Origin: Gammaproteobacteria bacterium BRH_c0
Lineage (GTDB): Bacteria; Pseudomonadota; Gammaproteobacteria; Pseudomonadales; Porticoccaceae
DNA length: 52,199 nucleotides
Direction of reading: 5' to 3'
Assembly: GCA_000961645.1 (NCBI GenBank)
Contig: LADM01000031.1
Coordinates: 1 to 52,199, forward strand
Both the position numbers and the translations under genes were made by a program. Shown here piece after piece: positions 7,742 to 18,060 of this stretch. The notes under the pieces were generated by a model. That model made no database searches and was not told the DNA's origin. It worked only from the letters and a program-made list of their open reading frames with translations. The first letter of the stretch is position 1, and each line of letters begins with the position of its first letter.

Positions 7742-10002
7742 TTAGCGGGAACCGCGAGCATGGCTGACGAGTGCGAACTAATCCCCTTATAGGCTTCAGG
7801 ACTATCAAAAGCATCCTCATTGACCACATAGCGAATTCCTGCCCCGGAAATCTGTATTGAATCTGTGTCTTCGCCAAATAGCTCACTCAGGTTGCCATTG
7901 GCATCTATTGAGTGGATAAATTGGAGCTTATCCTGCTTTTGGTTGTCGCCAAGCACCAGGCGAATCTTGTGCCAATCCTCAAAAAAGTACTCCTGCAGCA
8001 GCGGCAGAATCTTTTTGTGCATTACACGAGAGAGCACAGTAAAGGCAGCGTCCTCACCACTGTTGGCTAGAGCCTGCATCACAGGAATAAAAAATGCGTG
8101 CCCCAGGGTGTGTTCACGGTCATACAGGAACTCGATGCGCCTGTTTAGCGTCTCCAGCAGTGTTCGCAAGGAGATACCTTTGATAGGGGGAGTGTCAGTG
8201 AACAGTGTGGTATCGGGCATCATCTCCACAAACTCGAATCGGCGCCGGAGGGCAGTGTCCATTAGTGCCAGGGAGCGGTCGGCCGTATTCATGGTGCCTA
8301 TCAAATAGAGATTTCGCGGCACTGAAAGTTCTTTCTTGGAATAGGGTAAACGGGCAACCAGTGACTCTTCGCTGCCGGCCCGTTTGCTGGGCTCAATCAA
8401 GGTGATCAACTCGCCAAAGATACGCGAGATATTACCCCGGTTTATCTCATCAATTATCAGCACATAGTTGGTCAGCTCGGCAGCGGTGCTTTTAGTGGGC
8501 AGCAGATTGTGCTTGCCAAGCAGTTTTACCACTTCCACGGGCGACACACGACGCAGATGGTAGAAAGTCTTTAATGTGAGATTGACGTTATCATTCAGAT
8601 CGATGAATGGAATATCAAAATCTTTGGCAATCCAGGTTACCGGCAAGACATTCTGAAATGTGGCCTCATGCTTGTAAGGAGATTTTTCGTAGTAATAACC
8701 TCCACTCACGACGCCAACAGCTTTAATGTTGGTAATACTGGAAATCACGACCACCCAGTCACCCACTTTCGCGCCGGATGAGAATTCATTTAACGAGCTA
8801 AGACTCTGTGAACCGAGTGTCGCAAGGTAACTGTTTTGTTCATCAGTTCGCTGACTGGGGTCAATGGAAAGGTCACCCGCCTTTCCCCAACCGATCCGCG
8901 CCACATTGGTTTGCATGCAATCATCAAAGATTTTACTCGGGCCTGCACATTCAATGGAAAGCTTCCATACTTTTGCCCCTGGCTTAATCTCAACCTCGTA
9001 GGGTACAGCCTTGGTTTGGGCAGACTCGCAGATATCTCGGAAAATGCCAGGCTCAACGGAATAGGAAATTTTGCCATCGTCAGTGGAGGCACGAATACCC
9101 TCAACAAACTCCTCGTAACTATAACTCTGGTGAAATGTCACCAGAGCAATGCGCTTCTCTTCCACCAGATTGTCATAGCGTGATTTCAGTGCCAGCCAAT
9201 GTTCGCGGGTCACATCATCTGTGTCGCTACCCACCACGTCCAGGTAGAAATCGGGGTCAGCAGCCTTAACCGCAGACACAACGGTTTGATGGGTCTTGCC
9301 TGTTCCGGGTGGGCCGTAGAGGATCTGATTAAGGGGAATGTTTTTGATTTTTTCGCGTTTTACCGGTTTAGTGCTCTCTGATACCCCTTTATCTTTTATC
9401 CCTTTCTCATCGTTAGCCAATGAGGTGCTGGCCCAGACATCAAAACTGTACTCTAAAATCGGCTTGCTCCCTCGCCTTGTGATCAATGCGTTATAAGCAT
9501 CAGCAAAGGAGGCATTCTGCAGGCCACTTGCCTCACGCAATGCCTTCAGCAGATAAATGCTCAATACCACGGGTTTATTTGGGGATTGATACAGGAACGC
9601 CACTTTCCACTTCAGGGTAGGGCTAAGATCAACCTCCTCGATGATGTCGAGATTGCCGGCACTGACAGCCGCGACCACTGAGAGTATTCGACCTTTGATC
9701 GTTTCAAAGGCAGAGTTTTCATCACTTCCAAATCGCTTGTTCCAGGTATGGCTGTCCCCATTGGCCATATGTTTGCGAAAGTCTTTGGCCTCACCGGCGC
9801 GGCGGTAGATACCGAATTTCTCGGAACTGCCGCCGGCTATGGAGCCAATTGGCAGGGTCTTGCGTTCAAGCCAGTAGGTGAATGTATCCTTGTCGCCTAT
9901 CCCGGTATATTCATCCAGCGTCATTTCTGCGAGCTTTTGCGCAGGCCAGCGTGCCAGGAACTGATCCCAAAGCTTGTAGAGTTCTTTGAAGTTATTATCC
10001 AT
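7738..10002 (-). CDS. mcrB: McrB-type AAA+ GTPase with an EVE-like domain inserted in the motor
   Basis: 754 residues. Residues 1-190 are an N-terminal domain that should recognise DNA; it is unlike E. coli McrB as far as I can tell. Walker A is G230-PPGTGK-T237. The expected HQSYSYEEFVEGIR segment follows at 291-303. Residues about 335-495 are then an extra domain, with VWKLSIECAG near its start and RIGWG at 369-373, resembling EVE-like modified-base readers. The motor resumes with Walker B (VLIIDEINRGN, 514-524), sensor 1 (LIGTMNTADRS, 567-577) and an RRRF arginine finger. Family knowledge: a GTP-driven hexamer that moves DNA to McrC. The specificity for modified DNA cannot be read from sequence. 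Confidence 0.92.
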   Translation of the reverse strand: MDNNFKELYKLWDQFLARWPAQKLAEMTLDEYTGIGDKDTFTYWLERKTLPIGSIAGGSSEKFGIYRRAGEAKDFRKHMANGDSHTWNKRFGSDENSAFETIKGRILSVVAAVSAGNLDIIEEVDLSPTLKWKVAFLYQSPNKPVVLSIYLLKALREASGLQNASFADAYNALITRRGSKPILEYSFDVWASTSLANDEKGIKDKGVSESTKPVKREKIKNIPLNQILYGPPGTGKTHQTVVSAVKAADPDFYLDVVGSDTDDVTREHWLALKSRYDNLVEEKRIALVTFHQSYSYEEFVEGIRASTDDGKISYSVEPGIFRDICESAQTKAVPYEVEIKPGAKVWKLSIECAGPSKIFDDCMQTNVARIGWGKAGDLSIDPSQRTDEQNSYLATLGSQSLSSLNEFSSGAKVGDWVVVISSITNIKAVGVVSGGYYYEKSPYKHEATFQNVLPVTWIAKDFDIPFIDLNDNVNLTLKTFYHLRRVSPVEVVKLLGKHNLLPTKSTAAELTNYVLIIDEINRGNISRIFGELITLIEPSKRAGSEESLVARLPYSKKELSVPRNLYLIGTMNTADRSLALMDTALRRRFEFVEMMPDTTLFTDTPPIKGISLRTLLETLNRRIEFLYDREHTLGHAFFIPVMQALANSGEDAAFTVLSRVMHKKILPLLQEYFFEDWHKIRLVLGDNQKQDKLQFIHSIDANGNLSELFGEDTDSIQISGAGIRYVVNEDAFDSPEAYKGISSHSSAMLAVPAK

Positions 10003-10095
10003 ATTGTCGATGTCTATCCTGTCAGGTTTTTTGACTCATTGCGTTTCTCTGCAATAGTGCCGGGTAACTGGTACTTACAGGCTCTTGATCGCCTC

Positions 10096-11508
10096 TCAGG
10101 CAGTGGCCCTCTTGCTGCCGGGCTTCAGTTTGGGTTGTGATTTTTCGCGCTCGGCGAGAATCTTCTTTAGCAATGCCTCGGCACTGTTTTCACCGCCAAT
10201 CAATTCCGGATTGTCCTTTCGCCACTGTTCTGTCAGTTCGCCGCGAAAGGCTTTTGCGAGAATGGATTGGGTAAGGCTGTTGACTCGCCTCAGCGCAGCA
10301 TTAGCTTTCGACTCGATAGCTTCGGCGTAGGAGAAGATCTCTTCGACGCGGCGGACGATCTCGGTTTGTTCTTTAACCGACGGAATCAAAATTCTCATTT
10401 TCTTTAACGCTGGCATGTAGATAGTTTTTACTGTTGTACCCTGCCCTGAAATTAGCAAATGATCTTTCGCGGCCATAAACGAATACATTAAAAATTTATT
10501 GTCTAATTTTTCGCCACAAATCCAGTTTGCGAAATGTTGCGTAGTCGACATTGATTTCCCCATTATCGTTACATACCCAACTGATATATCTCGACAAAAA
10601 CATACAGTGCCAGGAGGCAGTAATCGAGCACTCGAATTTTGTATTCCCAACGTTGTTGGCTTGTGTTTTGTGTCCTGTGCTATTTTTCCGTGTAATTCAC
10701 GAATATCCTGAAGACTGAGCCAATAAACATCACCACCATCCCAATATTCACTTACTGATTTGCGTGGCGTATGTCCAGATTCGAGCTTAGCTAAATCGGT
10801 CAGCTTCTGCCAGCTCCACCCGTTTGGTGCAATATCTGTTTCAAAGCCTATGGATATTGATGATTGAATTAAATCTGCTGACTTACTTTTTCCTAATTCG
10901 TCCGTCAACTTTCCACCTACCGCCGCAGCGAGAACTGATTGGCGGAAGCGTTTGAGAATTTTTGGTATGCGGTCGAGTCGGGCTTTGGTGGTTTCTACCT
11001 GGGCCAGCAGGGTATCCAGTTTTTCGGCGATTACTTTTTGCTCGGCTAGTGGAGCCAAGATAAATGGCGCTGCAATTGCATCTTTTGTGCCCAATCTGGG
11101 CATGTTTACGCCATAACTTACCTCCTTGACATAGCTCAGAAAGGTCTCGCTTTTTAGCCAGTAGAACAAAAATTTGTTATCGACTTGGGGCTCAGCATTT
11201 AGCGGAATAATTTCTGTTGTGCAGACACCGCTATTATCTGCCAATACGATTTTATTCAAATATGGCCGGAGCTTACCGTATAAAACATCACCCTTGTTAA
11301 ATCTATTCTTTGTACTCTTAAATGGTCGTTTAGCCGCGTCTAATTGTTGTAAAATCTTAGAGCTGTCTTTTTCAATATCCTCAAGCTCCAGAACCCAAGT
11401 GTCGCTAGATACGTCCGATAACTCGCATTTGTCTGTTTTACCATACTCGACAACCTTACCCAATGAAGTATTGATCCACCCCTCTGGCAACTTCGGCTCC
11501 ACCATCAT
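10096..11508 (-). CDS. hsdS: Type I restriction specificity subunit HsdS (first system)
   Basis: 470 residues with two target-recognition domains (about 5-180 and 225-400). Each is followed by the conserved long helix, marked by LAEQKVIAEKLDTLLAQ and VKEQTEIVRRVEEIFSYAE and ending in AAAVGGKLT and AKAFRGELTEQW. The protein sets the bipartite DNA target for both methylation and cleavage. The ATGA overlap with the hsdM stop couples translation. The region encoding the recognition domains is AT-rich, as is common for exchangeable HsdS cassettes. About 93 bp without a gene separates it from mcrB. Confidence 0.95.
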   Translation of the reverse strand: MMVEPKLPEGWINTSLGKVVEYGKTDKCELSDVSSDTWVLELEDIEKDSSKILQQLDAAKRPFKSTKNRFNKGDVLYGKLRPYLNKIVLADNSGVCTTEIIPLNAEPQVDNKFLFYWLKSETFLSYVKEVSYGVNMPRLGTKDAIAAPFILAPLAEQKVIAEKLDTLLAQVETTKARLDRIPKILKRFRQSVLAAAVGGKLTDELGKSKSADLIQSSISIGFETDIAPNGWSWQKLTDLAKLESGHTPRKSVSEYWDGGDVYWLSLQDIRELHGKIAQDTKHKPTTLGIQNSSARLLPPGTVCFCRDISVGYVTIMGKSMSTTQHFANWICGEKLDNKFLMYSFMAAKDHLLISGQGTTVKTIYMPALKKMRILIPSVKEQTEIVRRVEEIFSYAEAIESKANAALRRVNSLTQSILAKAFRGELTEQWRKDNPELIGGENSAEALLKKILAEREKSQPKLKPGSKRATA

Positions 11509-13136
11509 TCAACTCCAGGCAACATTTTTGCCAGAAAAGCTTTATGCTGATCAGCTTCATTTCCCGCGCCCAACTCTCGCATCAACGAATCAATTTCAAT
11601 GAGTGCCTCGACCAGTTCACCCATGGCTCCTCCCGCTAGTACATCTGGTTTTGGCAAATTGGTTGCATCCACGCTGTCACTATCTTTTAGCCAGCTAATA
11701 TCCAGCGAATCACCTTTATGCTCGGCAATCCACTGGCGGGTAAAGCAACGCCAACGGCTGTGTGCTAAACGGTCATCCACATTCTGGTTTTCATCCGCCT
11801 CGGCTATGTCTACTTCTTCGGCGTTAAAGCTCCACTCTCCTTCGCTGCGTTTACTGGAGCCATCGGCTTTCTTTCCGTAGACCTTTTCAAAGGGTGTCAG
11901 GTGCTGCTCACCAAAGGGCGTGCGTTTGCCAAAGTTGGGCATATTGCTGCGCAGATCGTATACCCAGACGTTTTTTGTGCAGTTTTCTTCCTGCTGTTTG
12001 TTTTTGGCACTGGCTTTGGCAGCGCTCCCCTTGGTAAAGAACAGCACATTGGTTTTTACCCCCTGGGCGTAGAAGATTCCGGTGGGCAGACGCAGGATGG
12101 TGTGCAGGTTGCATTTGTTCATCAGATCACGTCGCACATCTGTACCCACTCCTGCCTCGAACAATACGTTGTCTGGCAGCACCACGGCGGCACGACCACC
12201 GGGTTTCAGGTTGCGGTAGATATGCTGCAAAAAGGCCAGTTGCTTGTTGCTGGTTTTATAGGTGAGGTCATCGCGGGTGATGCTGGCCTCGCCACCCTTG
12301 GCAGTGCCAAAGGGCGGGTTGGCAAGAATCACATCCGCCTTGGGCAAACCTTGCCCCACCTGCCCCAGCGCATTGCCCAGGTGCACCACGCCTTCGTCGT
12401 CCCCTTCCATGCCATGAAGCAGACAGTTCATTAGGGCCAGTCGGCGAGTGCCGGGCACCAGCTCTACCCCCACGAAGGCTTTGTTTTTTTGAAAGTTCTG
12501 TTGTTTTTTATCAAGATCAAACAGCTCATCTGTCTGGCTTTTGATATAGGCGTCGGCTGCTATGAGGAAGCCAGCTGTACCCGCGGCCGGGTCCTGAATC
12601 ACTTCACCTGGTTGGGGCTTGATACAGCGCACCATGGCATTGATTAGCGCGCGTGGGGTGAAGTATTGCCCAGCACCAGATTTGGTTTCGTTGGCGTTTT
12701 TTTCCAGCAGGCCTTCATACAAGTCCCCAAGGCCGTCTTTTTGGGCGCTGTACCAGTCGATCTGGTCGAGGGTTTTTACCAGTTGGGCGAGGTGACGAGG
12801 TTCCCTCAGGCGGGTTTGGGCATCGGTATAGACGGCCAGGATTAAGGGATCTTCATGAACGCTTTTGCCGTCGTTGTCTTTGCCCGTGGATAAGGTCAGC
12901 AGGATGCGCTTGTAGTCATTGAGTAGGGTGAGGCCGGATTTGCCGTTGAGATCAGTCCAGCGGCAACCCTCGGGTAGCGGGTGCTTTTGCAACAGGCCAG
13001 ATTCCGTATTTTCGTGAACCATTTTGATAAACAGCAGCAGTACCAACTCGGTCACATAGTCGCTGTAGTTAATGCCATCGTCGCGGAGGACGTCGCAGAG
13101 GTTCCAGAGTTTTTGAACAATATCGTTGTTTGTCAT
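11505..13136 (-). CDS. hsdM: Type I DNA N6-adenine methyltransferase HsdM (first system)
   Basis: 543 residues. The AdoMet-binding motif DPAAGTAGF (near 182) and the catalytic NPPF (near 273) identify an N6-adenine methyltransferase. GQYFTPRALINAMV just before motif I is the usual HsdM signature. The N-terminal helical domain contacts HsdS. With HsdS it forms the protective methylase and, with HsdR, the restriction complex. It lies 22 bp after the Fic gene and overlaps hsdS by 4 bp, so all should be co-transcribed from upstream of hsdR. Confidence 0.96.
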   Translation of the reverse strand: MTNNDIVQKLWNLCDVLRDDGINYSDYVTELVLLLFIKMVHENTESGLLQKHPLPEGCRWTDLNGKSGLTLLNDYKRILLTLSTGKDNDGKSVHEDPLILAVYTDAQTRLREPRHLAQLVKTLDQIDWYSAQKDGLGDLYEGLLEKNANETKSGAGQYFTPRALINAMVRCIKPQPGEVIQDPAAGTAGFLIAADAYIKSQTDELFDLDKKQQNFQKNKAFVGVELVPGTRRLALMNCLLHGMEGDDEGVVHLGNALGQVGQGLPKADVILANPPFGTAKGGEASITRDDLTYKTSNKQLAFLQHIYRNLKPGGRAAVVLPDNVLFEAGVGTDVRRDLMNKCNLHTILRLPTGIFYAQGVKTNVLFFTKGSAAKASAKNKQQEENCTKNVWVYDLRSNMPNFGKRTPFGEQHLTPFEKVYGKKADGSSKRSEGEWSFNAEEVDIAEADENQNVDDRLAHSRWRCFTRQWIAEHKGDSLDISWLKDSDSVDATNLPKPDVLAGGAMGELVEALIEIDSLMRELGAGNEADQHKAFLAKMLPGVE

Positions 13137-13158
13137 AATTTCTCGGTGTGATGTGTTG

Positions 13159-14313
13159 TCATTCCCGGTTGAGAATGTCGATATAGGGTGTATAGGCGAA
13201 GATGCGATTGCGCTTTTGGCCAGTGATTTCTCTGACCAGGTTTAATTCTGTGGCGAGGCGGTCAATGACCTTGCCGACGGTAGCGGGGGTAAGCCCGGTG
13301 GCATCCACCAGTTTGCTAATGCTTGCTATGGGTTGAGCGAACAGGGCATCCAGTATTTGCGCGGCTGAGCCTGATATTCGCCCCATTGGCTGGATCAATT
13401 GTTTGTGGTCTGTGCGTAGTTGGTGCAATGCCTGGGCGGTGTGTACCGCCTGAGCCGCTGTTTCGGCCACAGCATCGACAAAGAACAGGAGCCAGTCTTC
13501 CCAATTACCCGTGGTTCTTACCTGTTGCAGGCGCTCGTAATAGGTTTGACGATGTTTTTTGAAAAACACCGACAGGTAAAGCAAAGGTTGGTGCAGTATG
13601 CCCGCCTCCACCAGTATTAGCGGAATCAGCAGCCGACCCAGGCGGCCATTGCCGTCCATAAAAGGGTGGATGGTTTCAAACTGGACGTGGGTCAACGCCG
13701 CTTTGATGAGGGGATCGGTGGCTTCCGGCTGGTCATTGATAAACTTTTCCAGTTGCGCCCAGCAGTCGGCGATATGGGTGGCAGGGGGAGGCACAAAGAT
13801 GGCTTCGTCCGCCCGATGGCCACCAATCCACACCTGGTTTTGCCTGAATTCCCCTGGGCCCCGGTTAATACCTCTGCCTGAGGTCATCAACGCCTGATGC
13901 AGTTCAGTGATGAGTCTGAAGGTTATGGGTTGCTGTTCAGCAATACGCTGCAAGCCAAGGTGGAGGGCGTTCACATAGCAGGATACCTCCTGCACATCGT
14001 CCATCGGGACGCCGGGAAGGCCTTCCATCTCATAGAGCATCAGGTCGCTTAGGGACGACTGGGTGCCTTCAATCTGCGAAGACATTACCGCCTCTTTGCG
14101 GACATAGCTGTAGATGAACAGGTGGGCATCAGGCAGCAGTGTGCTGATGGCATCCAATCTACCCAAGGCCAGCATGGCCCCATTGATACGTTGTTGTAGT
14201 TTGTTTTCGATCAGCAGGGGAGGCTTGGGAGGTAACGGTGCAGGGATAAAAGCCTGGCAATTGACCCCGCCAGCGATGCTGGAAACGTATTGCCCTGTTA
14301 GCCCCCGATCCAT
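13159..14313 (-). CDS. Fic-domain AMP-transferase-like protein inside the type I operon
   Basis: 384 residues. The full Fic motif H216-PFMDGNGRLGR-227 is present, so AMPylation (or a related NMP transfer) from a nucleotide to a target protein is expected. An inhibitory S78-xxx-E82-G83 motif lies N-terminal to it, the class II arrangement in which the enzyme restrains itself. A winged-helix-like segment follows at about 320-384 (SISKLVDATGLTPATVGKVI), which may bind DNA. It lies between hsdR and hsdM. Such embedding suggests a regulatory or toxin role tied to the restriction system, but the target is unknown. Confidence 0.93.
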   Translation of the reverse strand: MDRGLTGQYVSSIAGGVNCQAFIPAPLPPKPPLLIENKLQQRINGAMLALGRLDAISTLLPDAHLFIYSYVRKEAVMSSQIEGTQSSLSDLMLYEMEGLPGVPMDDVQEVSCYVNALHLGLQRIAEQQPITFRLITELHQALMTSGRGINRGPGEFRQNQVWIGGHRADEAIFVPPPATHIADCWAQLEKFINDQPEATDPLIKAALTHVQFETIHPFMDGNGRLGRLLIPLILVEAGILHQPLLYLSVFFKKHRQTYYERLQQVRTTGNWEDWLLFFVDAVAETAAQAVHTAQALHQLRTDHKQLIQPMGRISGSAAQILDALFAQPIASISKLVDATGLTPATVGKVIDRLATELNLVREITGQKRNRIFAYTPYIDILNRE

Positions 14314-14392
14314 GTTGTTGCCTTTTAACCTAAAATTGGACTGTACACTATTTTAAATTATCCATCAAAGTGAAATAGCGGGCCCTGTTATG

Positions 14393-17300
14393 TTAACTTG
14401 CGTGGCCCTTCGCTGTCTGCCACAGGGCACCATTCAAGTCCCTTAAAACATCGTCAAGCTGGTTGTTGAGTACCTTGTCGAGCCGCATTGCGCCGCCTTC
14501 CAGTGCTGGCAGGTTGTTCAGTGTTTCCCGGTCAATTATGACTTCGTGGGTAAGCTGTTTTGCCAGGCGCTGTAGCCACTTTCTTTGCGCGGCTGTCCAA
14601 GTATGGCTGTTAAATATCAGTTGCATGGCGTGCTGAACACGTTGCTCAAAGGGGATTAAGGGTTCGCCAAGGGCCGCCTGACGGATATAGCCGATAATGC
14701 TGGCGGCAATATCCTGATTGGTCTGATTGCGCCACGCGGTGCTGAGCCGGGCCTCGGGGTAACCGGCATTGTCCAGCAGGAGGCGGACCTCTTTAAGCTG
14801 CTCCCGCGTAAGGTCCCTGGGCCGGGTGACTACCACTGTGAGCGCGACAGACTGGTTGAGCTGTTGTTTTATAAAATGGTTAAAACTGTCCAGGTAGTCC
14901 GCTGGTTTTTTGTATTCCCCGTAGGCCTGTTCCCGCTTTACCAGCTCATCATCGTGCTCTGAAATCACCGGGTAGCGATCACTGCCGATCAATAGCTGAA
15001 CTTCTGATACATGATCCATAAATGTCGTATGTTGCCGCAAAAATTCAGATGCCTTGACAGGGCCCATTTTATGAAGGTGCTGATGCATTGTGGCGGGGTC
15101 CACTCCCCACTTGTAACTAAGCTCTAGAAGCTTTTGTTTTACCGCGGGTTTTGTCTCTGCCTCTTTATGGGCTTTGCGCAACACTCTCATCAGCTTTTGA
15201 CTTAACTGACTGAGAACAACATCGGCATGGGTTTCCCCTTCCTGCTCACCCGGTGTATTTAAGGACAATTGCAACTGATCTGGGTCGGCCAACTCGCCGA
15301 CTAGCTGCTCAAGGGTGATATTGGGGTCTTTTACCAAGGGTTTCATGGTGGAGACTTCTTGCAGGGCCGCGTATATGTCTACCGGGTCGTAAATCCTGAA
15401 TACAGTTTTACCAATCTCATCACAGCGGCGGGTCGCGCGGCCAATCATCTGTTCATAAAGGATACGAGAGCGAACCCGGCGCAAAAAAACCAGGTTGCAG
15501 ATAGCGTGAACATCAATACCTGTGGTGAGGTAATCAACCGTGATGGCAATGTTGGGGTAACGCTCATTTTTATAGCCCCTGAGAAGTTGCCTGGGTTGGT
15601 GACTCTGGCCGGTAATTTTCACAACAGCCTGCTGATTGTATTCGCCGTTATATAGCGCTTTGAAGGCATCATCCAGGAGCCGCTTCACCATATCTGCGTG
15701 GAGATCAGTGGCGGCAAAGATAAGCGTCTTCTCTTCGCCAAAAGGGTCCAGTTCCTGCGCTAACTGCTCGCACACCACCTTATTGAAGTTTTCATTGATG
15801 ACCCGGCGATTGAAGGCTTCGATTTCAAAATTAAGCTCATCGTCCAGATCGGCCGTTTCAACCGCGCCGGTTTGGGTATTGATGACATGGACCGTTTCGC
15901 CTTTTTCAAAGGCAATACCTTTCTGAGTGAGCAGGGTTTCATAGCGGATGGGGGGTTCATGATCTATCAACCAGTCATCCGCCACAGCTTCCCTGTAGGT
16001 GTAGGTGTAAACCGGTTTGCCAAAAATCTCGCTGGTGTGTTTTGCGGGAGTCGCGGTTAAGCCTATTTTGACCGCGTCAAAGTAATCCAGAACACGGCGG
16101 TAACTGCTGAGGTACTGATTAAGGTCCCGCGTGGCCAACTCGCCCTCGGTCATTTCCTGATCCAGGGCGTAGCCCCGGTGAGCCTCATCGACAACTATGC
16201 AGTCAAACTGATCGAGGGGAGGGGGCGAATCAGACATAAAGATTCGTTTGACCATCGCCTGAACAGTTGAGACCTGGATGCGGGTCTCTGCTTCAGCGGC
16301 CATGTCACCCAATTCGGCAATATTGTAAATTGTGCTCAGGCTTTTGTTTTCTTCCAGGGGTATCTCCTGGAACTTACCTATGGCCTGATCGCCCAAAGGT
16401 GTTCGGTCAACCAGGAACAGGATTCGTTTGAAGCGTTCTGCTTTGAGGAAACGGTACATCAAGCCAATGAGGGTCTGGGTCTTGCCCGTGCCAGTGGCCA
16501 TGGCCAACAGGCACTTGTCCTGGTTGTTCGCGAGCGCCTGCTCTACAGATTTAATGGCTTTGATCTGATAGTCCCGCAACCTCAGGTAACCAAAGCCTTC
16601 TCGTTCTAGTTGTTTCTCGGCCTGCAACTGGCTGCGATTGAGCTTATCCAGTAATCCGTCGGGCGTATGGAATTTCTGTAAAGGTCTGGCCGTATTGCTG
16701 TGGTCTCTGACGTCGCGAAACCAGGTCCCGGACTGCTCTGCCAACTGTGGAACATAGGGCCGACCGTTGCAGGAGTAGACAAAGGGCACATGGTAGTGAC
16801 TATCTTCATTGTCTGGCCAGGCCGCGCTCCGAGCCGCCAGTTCCCAAGCGCCCGATAGCGGCTGCATTACCTGCAAACCTTTGGAATAGCGTTCAGCCTG
16901 GGGGATTTTGCCGGCGACGTTTGTATTCTCTCGTTTCGCCTCTACCACGGCTATGGGGGTTAATCCGTAGAAGAGGACATAATCCGCTGAACCACCTTTT
17001 CCTTTGTGCTCAGTGGGCCATTCGGCAATAGCAATATTTTTCCCAGCTACGGGCCGCGCCCCTTTGGAATATTTCAGTTCTTGCGAGTCTGCCAGCCAGC
17101 CAGCTTCTTCAAGTTGCTGGTCAATCAGGATTCGAGTCAATTCCTCGTTAAGACTTACCTGTTTGCCAGCCTTAATTGTACTTTTGCTGGCTTGTTGTTT
17201 TTGTGCGATCTGGATCTTTTCATCTTTTTGAGCCAGTTCTGCCTGAAGTTCTTGTAGCCTCTTGTCAAAACGTTGCTGCTGAGAAGACAGCTCTACTTCT

Positions 17301-17935
17301 TGCTTGGCCAGTTGAGCATTAAGCTGACTTGCTTCCGACTCCATCAAGTCTGCCAGCTCAGCATATTCAACTTTCTCCCGCCCAAGTAAATCTGTGAGTT
17401 CTTGGCTTGTATCCAGCAATTGATTGGCATCAGTCAGTTGACCACGAAGCCGCTCAATCTCCTCCTGTAACACACTCAAGTGTTTGCTGGGGTCTGAAGG
17501 TGGGAGGAATGGGCCTGGCTTGAAGTTGACACCCTGTTTGCCAAAAGACTGATGGAACCAAATCGCCAACGTTTGAGCTACTTTTAGGCCATTGAGGGCT
17601 TCCTTGTGTCGGGTTTTAAACTGATGTGTTGCTTTGTTTCCTTCAACCCGCAAGGTGTGGAACAGGTCCCGGATAATAGGTTCGAGGCGCAGCTCTCGAT
17701 TAATTCTATAAAGCAGCTCTGCCTGAGTGGTTTGTTCGTCAAAGGCGATACCTCCCCGGGCAGCGAGATCCTGGGCAAGAGCTTCGCCGAATTGGCGCAA
17801 TTTTATCAGGGTAGTATTAGGGTCGCTGGGAAATACTGTTTCGGCAGTTTTTGCCAATTGGGAAAAAATCGGGTCGTGTTCGCTCAGGAAATCAAAATTA
17901 CTTCCTGCTCTTTTGGTATTTTCTCCCTCGACCAT
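14393..17935 (-). CDS. hsdR: Type I restriction motor/nuclease subunit HsdR (EcoEI-like, first system)
   Basis: 1180 residues. Residues 1-135 form an N-terminal helical domain of the DUF4145 type, followed by a predicted coiled coil at about 150-250. The nuclease core is D318...E332-A-K334, and the SF2 motor has Walker A (MATGTGKT, 479-486) and DEAH (583-586). The C-terminal region has the EcoEI-type layout, so this is probably a family B enzyme. It cleaves unmethylated DNA after ATP-driven translocation. It is the first gene of the hsdR-fic-hsdM-hsdS unit, with 79 bp before fic. The upstream 125 bp should contain the promoter; I see no strong consensus there. Confidence 0.96.
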   Translation of the reverse strand: MVEGENTKRAGSNFDFLSEHDPIFSQLAKTAETVFPSDPNTTLIKLRQFGEALAQDLAARGGIAFDEQTTQAELLYRINRELRLEPIIRDLFHTLRVEGNKATHQFKTRHKEALNGLKVAQTLAIWFHQSFGKQGVNFKPGPFLPPSDPSKHLSVLQEEIERLRGQLTDANQLLDTSQELTDLLGREKVEYAELADLMESEASQLNAQLAKQEVELSSQQQRFDKRLQELQAELAQKDEKIQIAQKQQASKSTIKAGKQVSLNEELTRILIDQQLEEAGWLADSQELKYSKGARPVAGKNIAIAEWPTEHKGKGGSADYVLFYGLTPIAVVEAKRENTNVAGKIPQAERYSKGLQVMQPLSGAWELAARSAAWPDNEDSHYHVPFVYSCNGRPYVPQLAEQSGTWFRDVRDHSNTARPLQKFHTPDGLLDKLNRSQLQAEKQLEREGFGYLRLRDYQIKAIKSVEQALANNQDKCLLAMATGTGKTQTLIGLMYRFLKAERFKRILFLVDRTPLGDQAIGKFQEIPLEENKSLSTIYNIAELGDMAAEAETRIQVSTVQAMVKRIFMSDSPPPLDQFDCIVVDEAHRGYALDQEMTEGELATRDLNQYLSSYRRVLDYFDAVKIGLTATPAKHTSEIFGKPVYTYTYREAVADDWLIDHEPPIRYETLLTQKGIAFEKGETVHVINTQTGAVETADLDDELNFEIEAFNRRVINENFNKVVCEQLAQELDPFGEEKTLIFAATDLHADMVKRLLDDAFKALYNGEYNQQAVVKITGQSHQPRQLLRGYKNERYPNIAITVDYLTTGIDVHAICNLVFLRRVRSRILYEQMIGRATRRCDEIGKTVFRIYDPVDIYAALQEVSTMKPLVKDPNITLEQLVGELADPDQLQLSLNTPGEQEGETHADVVLSQLSQKLMRVLRKAHKEAETKPAVKQKLLELSYKWGVDPATMHQHLHKMGPVKASEFLRQHTTFMDHVSEVQLLIGSDRYPVISEHDDELVKREQAYGEYKKPADYLDSFNHFIKQQLNQSVALTVVVTRPRDLTREQLKEVRLLLDNAGYPEARLSTAWRNQTNQDIAASIIGYIRQAALGEPLIPFEQRVQHAMQLIFNSHTWTAAQRKWLQRLAKQLTHEVIIDRETLNNLPALEGGAMRLDKVLNNQLDDVLRDLNGALWQTAKGHAS

Positions 17936-18060
17936 TTACACCTCAATCCTTTAGTCACATACCGCTTTATATGTAGTGGTTGGCGATTGCAGTTCAATAC
18001 TGCACCAAGTGATACCAAAATGGCAAAAAATACTTCAGTTCTACTGATCTTGCTCTTTGG

